NCBI GenBank assembly: GCA_019359515.1
Contig: JAHHHC010000018.1
Span: 1 to 64,000 of the forward strand
DNA: 64,000 bases
Direction: 5' to 3'
DNA from: Desmonostoc vinosum HA7617-LM4
Lineage (GTDB): Bacteria > Cyanobacteriota > Cyanobacteriia > Cyanobacteriales > Nostocaceae
In this document: piece by piece, positions 6,702-16,039 of the stretch
Layout: each line of letters begins with the position of its first letter
How positions within the stretch are numbered: position 1 is the first letter of the stretch
The notes under the pieces: model-generated
Databases searched by the model: none
What the model was told of the DNA's origin: nothing
The model's input: the letters and a program-made list of their open reading frames with translations, nothing else
Translations under genes and position numbers: made by a program

Positions 6702-9329
6702 ATGATGTCTAATTATACATCAGTAGCTTGTGTATCAAAGGATCAAAGAGTGGATGAAACTTTAAGATCGCTGCGGATCCCAGATTGTCAGCAAGAGGCT
6801 ATCAATCTGCTTTCTAATATTGCTCTCAATTTGCCGGGGACGATTTTCCAAGTTTTGCAACGGCAGGATGGTTCTTTTTTTGTCATTTATATTAGTTGTA
6901 ATTGTCAAGATTTGTGTGAATTAGAACCAAAAGTTTTACAATCGGACTTTCAGGAACTGTATAAACTTATTCATCCACAGGATTTGCCAAGCTTGGTTGA
7001 ATCCATAGCTATTTCTAAAACTACTTTTTCACCTTGGCTTTGGGAAGGTCGCATCATCACACCTAGCGGTATCAAGTGGCTTAAAGGTACTTCCCAGCCA
7101 GAACGACAAGCTAACGGTGACTTTCTCTGGAATGGCTTGGTTATGAATATTACAGACCAAAAACGAACAGAAGAAAAGCTGCAAGAGAGTGAAGCACGCT
7201 ATCAAGCAATTTTGGATGCTATACCTGATCTAATGTTTCGCATCAGCCGCGATGGTAAGTATTTAGACTTAAAAACCGAAGGAGCAAATGTTACTTTTTC
7301 TAGAGAAGAAGTAGTTGGTAAAAGTATGTGGGAGATTTTACCAATTGATGTGGCAGCGATAGGTCAAGAAGCGATCGCTAAAACTTTGGATTCTGGAACT
7401 TTGCAAACTTGCGAATATCAACTACCAACACCATTAGGACTCAGAGATTATGAGGCGCGTTTGGTAGTTAGCGGTGAGGATGAAATATTAGCAATTGTCC
7501 GCGATATCACAGAACGTAAACAAGCAGAAGTTACTCTCCACAACCTAGCACAAAAGTTTTCTAAAGCTTTTAGTTGTAGTCCCAATTCTATTACTATTAG
7601 CACACTCCAAGAAGGACGCTTTATAGAAGTTAATGACGGATTTGTTGAACTTTCTGGATATGAGCCAGAGCAAGCAATTGGGAAAACTGCTTTTGAGTTA
7701 AATATTTGGGTAAATCAAAGCGATCGCCACAAATTATTGCAGAGTTTACAAGCCCAAGGAGTTGTTAGGAATTTAGAGATGGAATTTCGCCAGAAATCTG
7801 GGGAAATTATCATAGCACTGGTATCAGCCGAAGTCATAGATCTAGATGGAATTTCATGCATATTATCAGTCCATCACGACATCACAGAACGTAAGCAAGT
7901 AGAGGCAAAATTACGCCTGAGCGCACAGCGCGATCGCTTACTAGCGCAAACATTATCTCGAATTCGGTCTTCCCTGCAACTAGACCAAATTTTGCAAACT
8001 ACTGTCACAGAAGTGAGACAATTTTTACAGGTAGATCGAGTATTTATTGGTTTAGATAATGCCAATTTAGGCCCCCGAACTTTGGCAGAATCAGTAGACC
8101 CAAATTACCCTTCTATTTCTGGTTGGTCTACCAATGATGAAACTTATCTACAAGAGTTGAAAAACTCCTTAAAGAAACATCGAGAGCGAGTTGTTGAAGA
8201 TATTACCAAAATCACATTGTCTCCCAAAGTGAGAGCGCATTTTCAAAAATTTCAGATCAGAGCTACTTTAGCTGTACCAATCATGTTAGGTGAGGACTTA
8301 TTTGGAGCCTTAATTGCGAATCAATGCTCAGGGCCACGTAATTGGCAACCTATAGAAATCGACCTACTACAGCAGATGTCAGAACAAGTAGCGATCGCTA
8401 TTCAGCAGAGCATGATTTATCAAGAACTAGCACAACTTAACACTAATCTAGAACACCAAGTACAAGAACGTACAGCACAATTGCAGCAAAAAATACAAGA
8501 AGTCGAAGAATTGCACCGCTTAAAAGATGTTGTTTTGCATACAATCGCTCACGAATTACGAACCTCGGTGATGGGTAACTTGATGGTGCTACAGAATCTG
8601 GTAAATCAGGGAGTAGCGAGTAGGGACGCGGGGACGCGGGGACTGGGGACTGGGGACTGGGGACTGGGGACTGGGGACGCGGGGACGCGGGGACGCGGGG
8701 ATATGGAAGAGTCTACTACCCTATCCCCCTCATCCCCCTCATCCCCAATTCCCGTCCCTAACTCGATTGTTGAGCGGATGATTCAAGGCAATGACCGTCA
8801 ACTGACAATGATTAACTCATTACTAGAAATTAATTCCTGTGAAAAAGATGGTCTTGCTATTAATAGCCAATTGGTTCAGTATGGGACGCTATTGAAGGAA
8901 ACTATCACTGGATTGCAACCAATACTATTACAAAACCAAGCAACATTAAATGACTTAATTCCTGAAGATTTACCACTGATAATGGTCGATGCAACCAGAT
9001 TAAAGAAAGTAATGGTAAGTTTTTTAACTCATAGTTTGCAACACAATCCACCAGGATTAAACTTTACTGTGACAGCCAATGTTGAAGCGGGCATGATTCG
9101 GACTCAGATTCAAGATAATGGTATAGCAATGAGTAACTCAGAATGCGATCGCCTCTTCGATTTATATGTCCGCGATCCCCAAGACCGATGCTCTACAAGC
9201 ATTGGTTTGAAAATGTATCTTTGCCGCCAAATTATCAAAGCCCACGGTGGCGAAATTGGCGTCACCACCAATCCCAAGCAAGGCTTAACTTTCTGGTTCA
9301 CCCTACCACTACCTGGTTTATCTACTTGA
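6702..9329 (+). CDS. Multi-PAS/GAF histidine kinase with degenerate ATPase domain
   Basis: The 875-residue soluble sensor has three PAS-like domains (about 45-155, 165-275, 285-400), a GAF domain (about 410-575), a coiled coil (575-610), a DHp domain with HTIAHELRT (phospho-acceptor H617), and a HATPase domain (about 725-872). Residues 637-687 are encoded by a tandem-repeat insertion between the two DHp helices. Compared with the paralogue at 9844, the N-box asparagines are S773 and H777, the G1 motif is DNGIA rather than DNGVG, and the G2 motif is GLKM rather than GLGL. ATP binding and autophosphorylation are therefore doubtful, and a pseudokinase or heterodimer partner is possible. The reading frame is open throughout. 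The input signal is unknown. Confidence 0.85.
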   Translation: MMSNYTSVACVSKDQRVDETLRSLRIPDCQQEAINLLSNIALNLPGTIFQVLQRQDGSFFVIYISCNCQDLCELEPKVLQSDFQELYKLIHPQDLPSLVESIAISKTTFSPWLWEGRIITPSGIKWLKGTSQPERQANGDFLWNGLVMNITDQKRTEEKLQESEARYQAILDAIPDLMFRISRDGKYLDLKTEGANVTFSREEVVGKSMWEILPIDVAAIGQEAIAKTLDSGTLQTCEYQLPTPLGLRDYEARLVVSGEDEILAIVRDITERKQAEVTLHNLAQKFSKAFSCSPNSITISTLQEGRFIEVNDGFVELSGYEPEQAIGKTAFELNIWVNQSDRHKLLQSLQAQGVVRNLEMEFRQKSGEIIIALVSAEVIDLDGISCILSVHHDITERKQVEAKLRLSAQRDRLLAQTLSRIRSSLQLDQILQTTVTEVRQFLQVDRVFIGLDNANLGPRTLAESVDPNYPSISGWSTNDETYLQELKNSLKKHRERVVEDITKITLSPKVRAHFQKFQIRATLAVPIMLGEDLFGALIANQCSGPRNWQPIEIDLLQQMSEQVAIAIQQSMIYQELAQLNTNLEHQVQERTAQLQQKIQEVEELHRLKDVVLHTIAHELRTSVMGNLMVLQNLVNQGVASRDAGTRGLGTGDWGLGTGDAGTRGRGDMEESTTLSPSSPSSPIPVPNSIVERMIQGNDRQLTMINSLLEINSCEKDGLAINSQLVQYGTLLKETITGLQPILLQNQATLNDLIPEDLPLIMVDATRLKKVMVSFLTHSLQHNPPGLNFTVTANVEAGMIRTQIQDNGIAMSNSECDRLFDLYVRDPQDRCSTSIGLKMYLCRQIIKAHGGEIGVTTNPKQGLTFWFTLPLPGLST
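8610..8762 (+). repeat. In-frame tandem-repeat insertion inside the kinase DHp hairpin
   Basis: Units GGGGACGC and GGGGACT alternate in blocks (8624-8704), followed by CCCCTCAT-type units. The array encodes a Gly/Asp/Thr/Arg-rich stretch and then a Ser/Pro-rich stretch. It keeps the frame between NLMVLQNLV and IVERMIQGNDRQ, which are nearly adjacent in the paralogue at 9844. The same heptamer occurs in non-coding DNA at 25996-26047. Confidence 0.85.
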
Positions 9330-9843
9330 GGGGGGCAGGAGGAACTCTTATGGGTAAGTTTTTTAGATTTCGCGTTTTGGTTGACGTGGGGACGCGCTTA
9401 CACGGTGAGACAGCGAGTAAAGGAGGGTTTCCCTCCGCAGGCGACTGCGTTAGCGCAGCGTTAGCGAGCTTGCGAGCGTCACCCGAAGGGGGACACGGAG
9501 AAAGATTTCGGAACGAAAAAATAGGTTTTTTCAGACTGAATATGAAAAACCTACCCTTGAAAGGGCAGGGGGAAAGAATAAATAATTACGAATTACGCGC
9601 TTCGTAGCGTAAAGCCTGCAGCATAGCTTCGCTTAGAGCGAGTCATCTCCCAAGGGGAGACGCCAAAGGCGAACGAGCGTCATTACGAATTACGTTAGCG
9701 TAGCGTTAGCGACACAGGAGCGTCGCGTCATTACGAATTACGAATTACCCAGTCCCCATTCCCCCATCCAAATGTCCGAGTTTGTGGCAGTCTGAAAGAA
9801 GGAAAACACTTTTGATGGTACGAGCAAAGTTAATCAGACGCTC
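9330..9843. repeat. Repeat-filled spacer between the two kinases
   Basis: This spacer contains a 93-bp unit (9403-9495) identical in inverted orientation to 14782-14874. A second composite repeat (about 9585-9748) is built from TTACGAATTACG, GCGTAAAGCCTGC and GACACAGGAGCGTCGCGTCA, and is partly mirrored at 18017-18165. ORFs here are repeat-encoded and were not called. A promoter for the kinase at 9844 was not identified. Confidence 0.8.
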
Positions 9844-12012
9844 ATGGCTACCTTATTTATAACAGTGCAACGCTGGTGGAGAAAAGCCTTCTGGACGCCA
9901 ACCACAGACGAAATTACCATTTTTGATAACACTTCGCTCACACACAAAGATTGGCTGGTTGCTAGGTGTCGGTTTTTGTGGCAAAGGTTGTATCTTTGGT
10001 TATGGTTGGCCCTCATATGTCTCGTAACTTTTACTGTGCGGGATATTTATGACTTTTTTTATCCTTTAAGGGAATTGGAGGATCTACCACAGGTACTGAG
10101 AACCCAAGGACTTATTATCAACCTTGCTGTACTGTTGATTATACTTATCTGCTTTGCACTACACAAAACTAAATTAGGTCGTCATCACCCAGAAATATTA
10201 TTCTTAGGGTCATCTTGGTCAATTAGTTTAGCATCACAGTTATTTGCTACTCTCAAAGGTTTCGCACTCCCTGACACTATGGGGTGGACGCTACTGTTTT
10301 TGAGCCAAGCCACACTCATGCCAGTTCGTTGGGGTTTTCACTTTTTGTCGCAAATTGGTATACTAATATACTATTTTGGCGTCAACACAATACTTGGGCT
10401 GCAAACACCACTACCTGAACATCCAGAAATATATAATGTGACGTTTATTTTATATATTTTTTGGATTTGTGCTACATGTGACTTTGGTGTTTACTTATAC
10501 GATCGCCTGCAACGCTCTAATTTTTACGCCCGTAAAGAACTTGAATCTGCTTACCAAAAACTAGAAGTTACAGAAGCTAAATATCGCAGTATCTTTGAAA
10601 ATGCTGTTGAAGGAATATTTCAAAGCACTCCCAACGGACGCTACCTAACAGTAAATCCTGCTTTAGCGCGTATTTATGGCTATGCTTCACCAGACGAAAT
10701 GATCGCTAGCCTCACTGACATTGAACGCCAGTTATATCTTGATCCCAACCGACGTGCAGAATTTATACGTTTGATTGCTGAATATGGCAGTGTTAGTGGT
10801 TTTAAGTCTCAGGTTTATCGCCGCGATGGTAGCATTGTCTGGATTTCAGAAAATGCATATGCAGTTCGTAATGCACAGGGCAAGTTAATTTATTACGAAG
10901 GGCTAATCGAAGACATTACAAAACGCAAGCAAGCTGAAGAAGCGCTTCAGGAACAGTTTGACTTTTTACAAGTACTAATTGATACAATACCTACACCAGT
11001 TTTTTATAAAAATGTTGAGGGTTTATATCTAGGCTGTAACACAGCCTTTGAGATTTCGCTAGGTTTTAGTAAACAGCAGATTTTAGGTAAATCTGATTAT
11101 GAGATAGCTCCTTCGGAGCTTGCCGATCAATATCATCAAGCAGACATGGCATTGTTTGAGCAACAGCAAGTTCAAAGTTATGAAAGTTCTGTTGTTTTTG
11201 GCGATCGCACCAAGCATAATGTCATATTTTATAAAGCCACTTTCTCGAAAGCCGATGGTTCCCTGGGGGGATTGGTGGGAGTCATTCTAGACATTAGTGA
11301 ACGCAAGCGTACAGAGGCAGCATTGCGAGTATTTGTTCATGCAGTTTCTCATGATTTACGTAACCCAGTCCTTGGTACTTTAATGGTGCTAAAGAATTTG
11401 CTTTTACGCACAGAGGACACAATATCAGTTTCACGCTTGATTATCGAGCGCATGATTCAAAGCAGCGATCGCCAACTTAACTTGATTAATTCGTTGATGG
11501 AAGCGCATATCAGCGAAACACAAGGAGTGGTTTTGCAGCGTCAACCTCTAGCATTGTATACGGTAGTAGCAGCTGCGATCGCTGATCTAGAACCATTACT
11601 GCTACAGAATCAAGTAACCTTGACAAATCTAGTCACAGCAGATTTACCACTTGTAAATGCAGATCCAACACAACTTTGGCGAGTTTTTTCTAATTTAATT
11701 GTCAACGCTGTCAAACATAATACCTCTGGTTTGCTTTTGACAATTAACGCTACCTATGAGCAGGACAAGATTTACTGCACCGTCAGTGATAATGGTGTAG
11801 GCATCAATCCTCAACAGAGTGAACGACTTTTTGACCTTTACTACCGGGGTAGTGACATCCGTAATTCTGTAAGTTTAGGATTGGGTTTGTATTTATGTAA
11901 ACAAATTATCAATGCTCATGGTGGCGAAATCGGCGTACTTAGAGGATTGGATACAGGAGTAACATTCTGGTTTACATTACCTGCTGTCTTGAGAATGAGG
12001 AGTGGAGAGTAG
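9844..12012 (+). CDS. Membrane-bound PAS-PAS histidine kinase
   Basis: The 722-residue protein has an N-terminal membrane module with about five or six hydrophobic segments (roughly residues 45-220), a PAS domain (about 245-360), a second PAS domain (about 370-490), a DHp domain with FVHAVSHDLRNP (H503), and a complete HATPase domain with N-box NLIVNAVKHN, G1 DNGVGI and G2 GLGLYLC. It looks catalytically competent. Its DHp and ATPase domains resemble those of the kinase at 6702, which suggests duplication. No response regulator is adjacent. The stop codon lies in short GAG/TAG-rich repeat sequence (GGAGTGGAGAGTAG). The membrane module may sense an envelope or membrane signal; the ligand is unknown. 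Confidence 0.87.
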   Translation: MATLFITVQRWWRKAFWTPTTDEITIFDNTSLTHKDWLVARCRFLWQRLYLWLWLALICLVTFTVRDIYDFFYPLRELEDLPQVLRTQGLIINLAVLLIILICFALHKTKLGRHHPEILFLGSSWSISLASQLFATLKGFALPDTMGWTLLFLSQATLMPVRWGFHFLSQIGILIYYFGVNTILGLQTPLPEHPEIYNVTFILYIFWICATCDFGVYLYDRLQRSNFYARKELESAYQKLEVTEAKYRSIFENAVEGIFQSTPNGRYLTVNPALARIYGYASPDEMIASLTDIERQLYLDPNRRAEFIRLIAEYGSVSGFKSQVYRRDGSIVWISENAYAVRNAQGKLIYYEGLIEDITKRKQAEEALQEQFDFLQVLIDTIPTPVFYKNVEGLYLGCNTAFEISLGFSKQQILGKSDYEIAPSELADQYHQADMALFEQQQVQSYESSVVFGDRTKHNVIFYKATFSKADGSLGGLVGVILDISERKRTEAALRVFVHAVSHDLRNPVLGTLMVLKNLLLRTEDTISVSRLIIERMIQSSDRQLNLINSLMEAHISETQGVVLQRQPLALYTVVAAAIADLEPLLLQNQVTLTNLVTADLPLVNADPTQLWRVFSNLIVNAVKHNTSGLLLTINATYEQDKIYCTVSDNGVGINPQQSERLFDLYYRGSDIRNSVSLGLGLYLCKQIINAHGGEIGVLRGLDTGVTFWFTLPAVLRMRSGE

Positions 12013-12379
12013 AGATAGTAGGGATTAAGGAAGAGATATTTTGACTATTTCACTATTTATTTATGGAAATTTCCCTGTTCTCTACTAAAAATTTGCATTA
12101 TTGTGCAAATACTCTAAATATTAGTTTTTGAAAGTATTGTAATTACAATAATTTCTTAAATTTTATAAACTTATTGCTTTAGAGATACTCTTGAAAAAAA
12201 GACAAAATTATACAAAGTTAGGAAACATACTGAGCAGTACTGAAGATAATAGAGATACTTGATGTAGTTAAAACATGAAAGCTTAAGTTCAACCTGAAAA
12301 TCTGGATTTTCACTTGTAAGCGCTCTTGCTAGTTTGCAAATATCTAGCTAATTAATCGCTCATAATCTATAAAACATCT
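12013..12379. other. AT-rich intergenic region
   Basis: No recognisable gene or structured element was found in this AT-rich stretch between the second kinase and the small ribbon-helix-helix gene. Confidence 0.5.
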
Positions 12380-12550
12380 GTGACTAAATTTACTGAATCT
12401 ACAACAACAGGTAAAAAATTTGCTACCCAGCAAATAACTGTCAGCCTCACATTAGATGAAGCTCAAAGTCTTGATAATTATTGTCAGCAAACTGGTAAAG
12501 CAGCAATAGATGTGATTCAGGAACTTATTCGTAAGTTGCCTGTAGCCTAA
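12380..12550 (+). CDS. Small ribbon-helix-helix (CopG/Arc-like) protein
   Basis: A GTG-initiated frame encodes 56 residues. The segment QITVSLTLDEAQSLDNYCQQ followed by TGKAAIDVIQELIRKL matches a ribbon-helix-helix fold: one beta strand (QITVSL) and two helices. Proteins of this fold dimerise and bind operators, often as antitoxins or small repressors. No toxin partner is adjacent: the next frame, 400 bases on, is a membrane protein. There is no clear ribosome binding site, so start and expression are uncertain. The alternating hydrophobic pattern and codon use make it unlikely to be chance. Confidence 0.6.
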   Translation: MTKFTESTTTGKKFATQQITVSLTLDEAQSLDNYCQQTGKAAIDVIQELIRKLPVA

Positions 12551-12950
12551 ATTTTCATATTTGGCGTTGCCGAGTAAAAGTATGAATTACCATGCAAATA
12601 TTTCAACGAAAAAGCTAAGTGGAAGTTTTCTGCAATAGCTTTTCCTAGAGATGCTGTGTGAACTCCAACGCCAAGGCAAAAAGAAGTTTGAGAGATTAAA
12701 TTTAAATTATTATATTTCAGTCTTAGGAAAGATTTATTTTAGATTCATCACAATATAGTTATTAATTGTTAACAAGTTCCATGGGTTTAAGTCCCCCGGT
12801 TCTATAATCGGCAAGTTTTGTGTTGGGGTCAAATCCCCATTACAAAACTTAATTACGTTAGCGCAGCGGTAGCGAGTCCGCGAGCGTCATTACGAATTAC
12901 GAATTATTTAATCAAGCCTCTTTCAGAAGAGATGTCAAGGTAAGTAATTA
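12551..12950. repeat. Intergenic region with dispersed repeats
   Basis: A 26-bp segment (12832-12857, core CCCCATTACAAAACTTAATT) recurs inverted at 18140-18165. It is followed by the TTAGCGCAGCGGTAGCGAGT / CATTACGAATTACGAATTA repeat also seen near 9.7, 18.0 and 22.4 kb. No gene is supported. Confidence 0.65.
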
Positions 12951-13235
12951 ATGATACATAAATATACTGATAATATTACTCAAGAGTTCTTGTCACAAGA
13001 AAGACAACAATCAGAGTATTCTCAAAAAATAATTCAGGAAACTCCACTACCTATTACGCCTCAAGCAGACCCATTAATTGCACGCGGGTTACAAAAAGAG
13101 CAGTATGTTGCCATCATCGGATTGGCAATCGCTTTAGTTGCAACTGTGGGATTTTTTAGTCGCAGAGTTGAATATGCAATTACCTTGGCGATCGCTCTTA
13201 GCGCTATTTTAATAGCTTTCTTTTTATTAATATAG
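12951..13235 (+). CDS. Small membrane protein of unknown function
   Basis: The 94-residue protein has a polar, Gln/Glu-rich N-terminal half and two hydrophobic segments (about 52-68 and 74-94) separated by the basic turn SRRVE. The second segment runs to the C-terminus. AGGTAAG lies about 8 bases before the ATG and is a weak ribosome binding site. No domain was recognised. It could be a membrane-anchoring or scaffold protein, but nothing nearby identifies a partner. Confidence 0.6.
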   Translation: MIHKYTDNITQEFLSQERQQSEYSQKIIQETPLPITPQADPLIARGLQKEQYVAIIGLAIALVATVGFFSRRVEYAITLAIALSAILIAFFLLI

Positions 13236-13285
13236 ACAAACACTTTAAATAGACTTATACTCCGCTTTTTTAATGCAAAATCTTA

Positions 13286-13990
13286 AGTAGTGGCGTGGCA
13301 AGGCTAAAATAGTGTAATAGAAAATGACCAAAATAGGGTGAGCCAATGGGAAGAGGTCGTAGTGGGAAAGTGCTTTTGAATACAGAACAAAGGCAGAAAC
13401 TAGAAGCGATTAGTCATAATGGTTATGCCTCAGCCAAGAAAATATTGCACGCACAAGTGCTATTGATGTGCGATGAAGGTGAGGGTGCAACGAAAAAATG
13501 GACAGATGAACAAATCAGTTTAGCCTTAAAGCTGCATCGTAATACGGTAGGAAGAATTAGGAAAAGATTTCTCGAGCTTGGAGAAGAACCAGCCCTAAAT
13601 CGGAGTCAACGATTAACACCACCAGTGCCAAGTAAAGTTGATGGTTATATTGAAGCTCAAATCATCGCATTGTGTTGTTCTGAACCCCCCGCAGGACAAG
13701 CCCATTGGAGTCTGAGACTCTTAACCAAAGAAATTCAAAAAAGAAACATCATCACAGAAATTTCCAGAGAAACAGTCAGAAGCATATTAAAAAAAATAAA
13801 TTACGCCCGTGGAAAACATAAAGGTTTTGTATCCCGGAACGCGACTTAGCCATTTGCGTTGCCCAAGCCAAATGGAAGTAGTTTTAGACCTTTACAGTCA
13901 AGAGCATAGTGTTCAGAACCTCTGATTTGTATGGCTGAAGCGGCTCTAGAGTTGCAAGACCAACATTTAAGGCTAGACACGCTAGTAGGG
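13286..13990 (+). pseudogene. IS630 family transposase remnant
   Basis: An open frame at 13346-13849 (167 aa) holds the N-terminal helix-turn-helix half of an IS630 transposase: WTDEQISLALKLHRNTVGRIRKR, ALNRSQRLTPP and ISRETVRSILKK. After the stop at 13847 the family sequence continues in other frames as MEVVLDLYSQEHSVQN and then PLICMAEAALELQ. The first catalytic Asp of the usual C(M/L)DE motif reads Ala, and the rest of the DDE domain is gone. The left flank (from about 13286) and a right flank around 13999-14015 share TTTAGCC in inverted orientation, possibly decayed terminal repeats. It is inactive. Confidence 0.75.
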
Positions 13991-14041
13991 TACATTATGG
14001 CTTTAGCCTAATGCAATGCTATGTATATACCCTATGCCATT

Positions 14042-14482
14042 TCACATATTATTCTGGTGTTGAATTTTTAGAGAATATCGAGATAAAACTGCTTTCATTT
14101 TTAAGTTTGTAAACTGAATAATCGCTTCTATCAGCTTTCGCTGTTCTGGTTGCAAATTTATTGTTTCTAAAGCTTGATTGATGTTCTCACCAGAGCGTAA
14201 CTTGTGAATAAGTTCAGTACGTTGGGATGAGTCTAAAGTTGCGGCAATTTCTCTATTTCTACGTTGATGTACAGCTTGTATTTGTTGCCGCTGTTGTGGA
14301 GTCAGATCAGTGTTTGAGGATGAGCTAAAGTAGTCTACAGTTTTATTGGATTGAGCAAAAATTGTACTAGAATTAACATGATGGAATTTCTCTGGCGATG
14401 CTAAAGCAATTCCAGGTAAAAAGAAAATAAAAACAATAATATTCGCTAAGATAAACAGCCTCTTGGTGAAATTAATAGTCAT
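14042..14482 (-). CDS. Spy/CpxP-like periplasmic LTxxQ protein
   Basis: The start is set at 14482, where the protein opens with a signal peptide (MTINFTKRLFILANIIVFIF...ALASP). GAGG lies about 12 bases upstream, and the longer in-frame extension looks non-coding. The mature part is helical and charged, with LTPQQRQQIQAVHQRRNREI and LQPEQRKLIEAI, two LTxxQ-type motifs typical of the Spy/CpxP superfamily of periplasmic chaperones. 146 residues. A second, lipid-anchored LTxxQ protein lies at 31933. Its target is unknown; envelope stress buffering or metal-linked folding would fit the family. Confidence 0.7.
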   Translation of the reverse strand: MTINFTKRLFILANIIVFIFFLPGIALASPEKFHHVNSSTIFAQSNKTVDYFSSSSNTDLTPQQRQQIQAVHQRRNREIAATLDSSQRTELIHKLRSGENINQALETINLQPEQRKLIEAIIQFTNLKMKAVLSRYSLKIQHQNNM

Positions 14483-14949
14483 TTTGAGAAAATCCTCAAT
14501 TGAATCCAAGAAATAAGATATCAGATAGGCTACCTCCTTATGTTTAACTGAATCAATTCGGGCATTAAAGACAGCCACCCACTCATAGCTGGGGTTTATA
14601 CCTAACCTTGGGAAATAATGATTCTTTCGCGTCACTTGCGGGCGTAAAGCCCATAGCATAGCTTTGCTGAGAGCGCGACAGAACGAAGTTCGGTTTTAAA
14701 CCTCACTTCTTTTCATCAATTTTAAAGTGAAACGGCATAACACCATGTCCGGCTAATCACTTATCATAAAAATTTCTCCCTTGTCCCCCTTCGGGTGACG
14801 CTCGCAAGCTCGCTAACGCTGCGCTAACGCAGTCGCCTGCGGAGGGAAACCCTCCTTTACTCGCTGTCTCACCGCGTCTCCTTATCTCCGCGTCAGCCAA
14901 ATCATAAGTCTTTAAACGGACATGACATAACACCCCCATCAGCAAAAAT
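14483..14949. repeat. Repeat-bearing spacer with the second 93-bp inverted copy
   Basis: Positions 14782-14874 are the exact reverse complement of 9403-9495. Around 14635-14695 a shorter repeat (GCGTAAAGCCCATAGCATAG, then GAACGAAGTTCGG) resembles the composite at 9.6 kb. Nothing else with gene character is seen. Confidence 0.8.
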
Positions 14950-15912
14950 CTACTCAGATTTTCTCTTTTTGTTAATTTCTCGTCGCAATTCTTCAATTTG
15001 ACGGCGCAAAGCTTCGGCCTCAGTTGCAGTTTTTTGAGCATCAACATTGACTGCACCGGAAGCGGGCGATCGCGGATAATTTCCCCGGCGAATTTGCCGA
15101 TACTCCTCTGATACTGCCCACTGCCGTAAATAGTGTATGCGTTCCACAGGAAAAGGATGACTCAACATCATTCCTTGAGCGCCATTGTAAATCAAGAATT
15201 TATACACTTGATTCAAACCATCTTCATCCAATGCTTGGTAATTTTCTGACTGCCGAATAAATTCTTGTAAACTGCATTCATTAGCATATTTAATACTACC
15301 GCCAGAAATTTTCATCATAGATGACATCACAAGATTCAAGTCATCTATAACTAACAACGTGGCGCGATCAGCAGACAACTCAGCTTTGCGTCGCCATTCA
15401 AAAAAGGCATAAATCAAGGCCTGAGAAAGAAAATTGCCGATGCCAAAGGTCAAATCTCCCAAGGCTGAGGCAGTATTCATCGCCCAGATCGCCATTTGAA
15501 TTAAAATAGTATGACCACATTTAATATGCCCCAGTTCATGGGCTAGCACCGCCCTCATCTCGGCTTCGTTTAGTAAGTCAAGTATCCCTGTATTTATAAC
15601 TATGTAAGGATTTTCTTGCCCCAGTGCATAGCTATTTGCTTGGGGATCTTGTGAGACAAACAGTGCAGGTTCTGGGTAAATGTCCAAATCCCGCACACAT
15701 TCTCGAAACATGTGGTAAATAGTGGAATATTGGCGCGGCCCGACTTGGATGGTGTTACCCATTAGATAGACTAACTGAGGGCGTTCATAGACAAATTCCA
15801 CGAATTTACTGGCAATTAAATCAAATCCAGGTAAGTTTCGTAAAGCTTGCTCAGCTTGGCGATCCAGTGGATGCCTAAAGGCTTCGCTGGAAATTCCTGT
15901 GTAAGTTGGCAT
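14950..15912 (-). CDS. M48 family zinc metalloprotease
   Basis: The protein carries the zinc motif HELGH within AVLAHELGHIKCGHT and a downstream glutamate ligand candidate in RRKAELSADRA. A hydrophobic stretch follows the zinc site (ALIYAFF region). The C-terminus is a charged coiled coil (EALRRQIEELRREINKKRK). I prefer the ATG at 15912 (MPTYTGISSEAF...), giving 320 residues. The 11-residue upstream extension is encoded by a TGACCAATGAC-like repeat and looks non-native. M48 proteins of this cyanobacterial type are probably membrane-associated quality-control or processing proteases, but the substrate is unknown. It is divergent from the helicase-like gene. Confidence 0.85.
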   Translation of the reverse strand: MPTYTGISSEAFRHPLDRQAEQALRNLPGFDLIASKFVEFVYERPQLVYLMGNTIQVGPRQYSTIYHMFRECVRDLDIYPEPALFVSQDPQANSYALGQENPYIVINTGILDLLNEAEMRAVLAHELGHIKCGHTILIQMAIWAMNTASALGDLTFGIGNFLSQALIYAFFEWRRKAELSADRATLLVIDDLNLVMSSMMKISGGSIKYANECSLQEFIRQSENYQALDEDGLNQVYKFLIYNGAQGMMLSHPFPVERIHYLRQWAVSEEYRQIRRGNYPRSPASGAVNVDAQKTATEAEALRRQIEELRREINKKRKSE

Positions 15913-16039
15913 AGTTTGGAGTGATTGGGATTGGTCATTTGTCATTGGTCATTGGCAGACAAATGACTAGTGACTAATGACAAGATAATAGAAATGGGGC
16001 TTGGTTTGTGAAAGTCACTTTGTATGGGATTAAAAGCGT

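Noticed and set aside
8624-8704. Tandem repeats considered as a CRISPR array
   Set aside because: Units are 7-8 bases, contiguous, without spacers, and lie inside a coding frame.
12790-12850. GGGGTCAAATCCCC resembling a tRNA T arm
   Set aside because: No matching acceptor, anticodon or D arm was found, and the segment belongs to a dispersed repeat shared with 18140-18165.
14757-15056. ORF on the minus strand containing GETASKGGFPSAGDCVSAA, also found at 9143-9607 on the plus strand
   Set aside because: The peptide is encoded by the dispersed 93-bp repeat; both frames overlap real genes and look like repeat translation.
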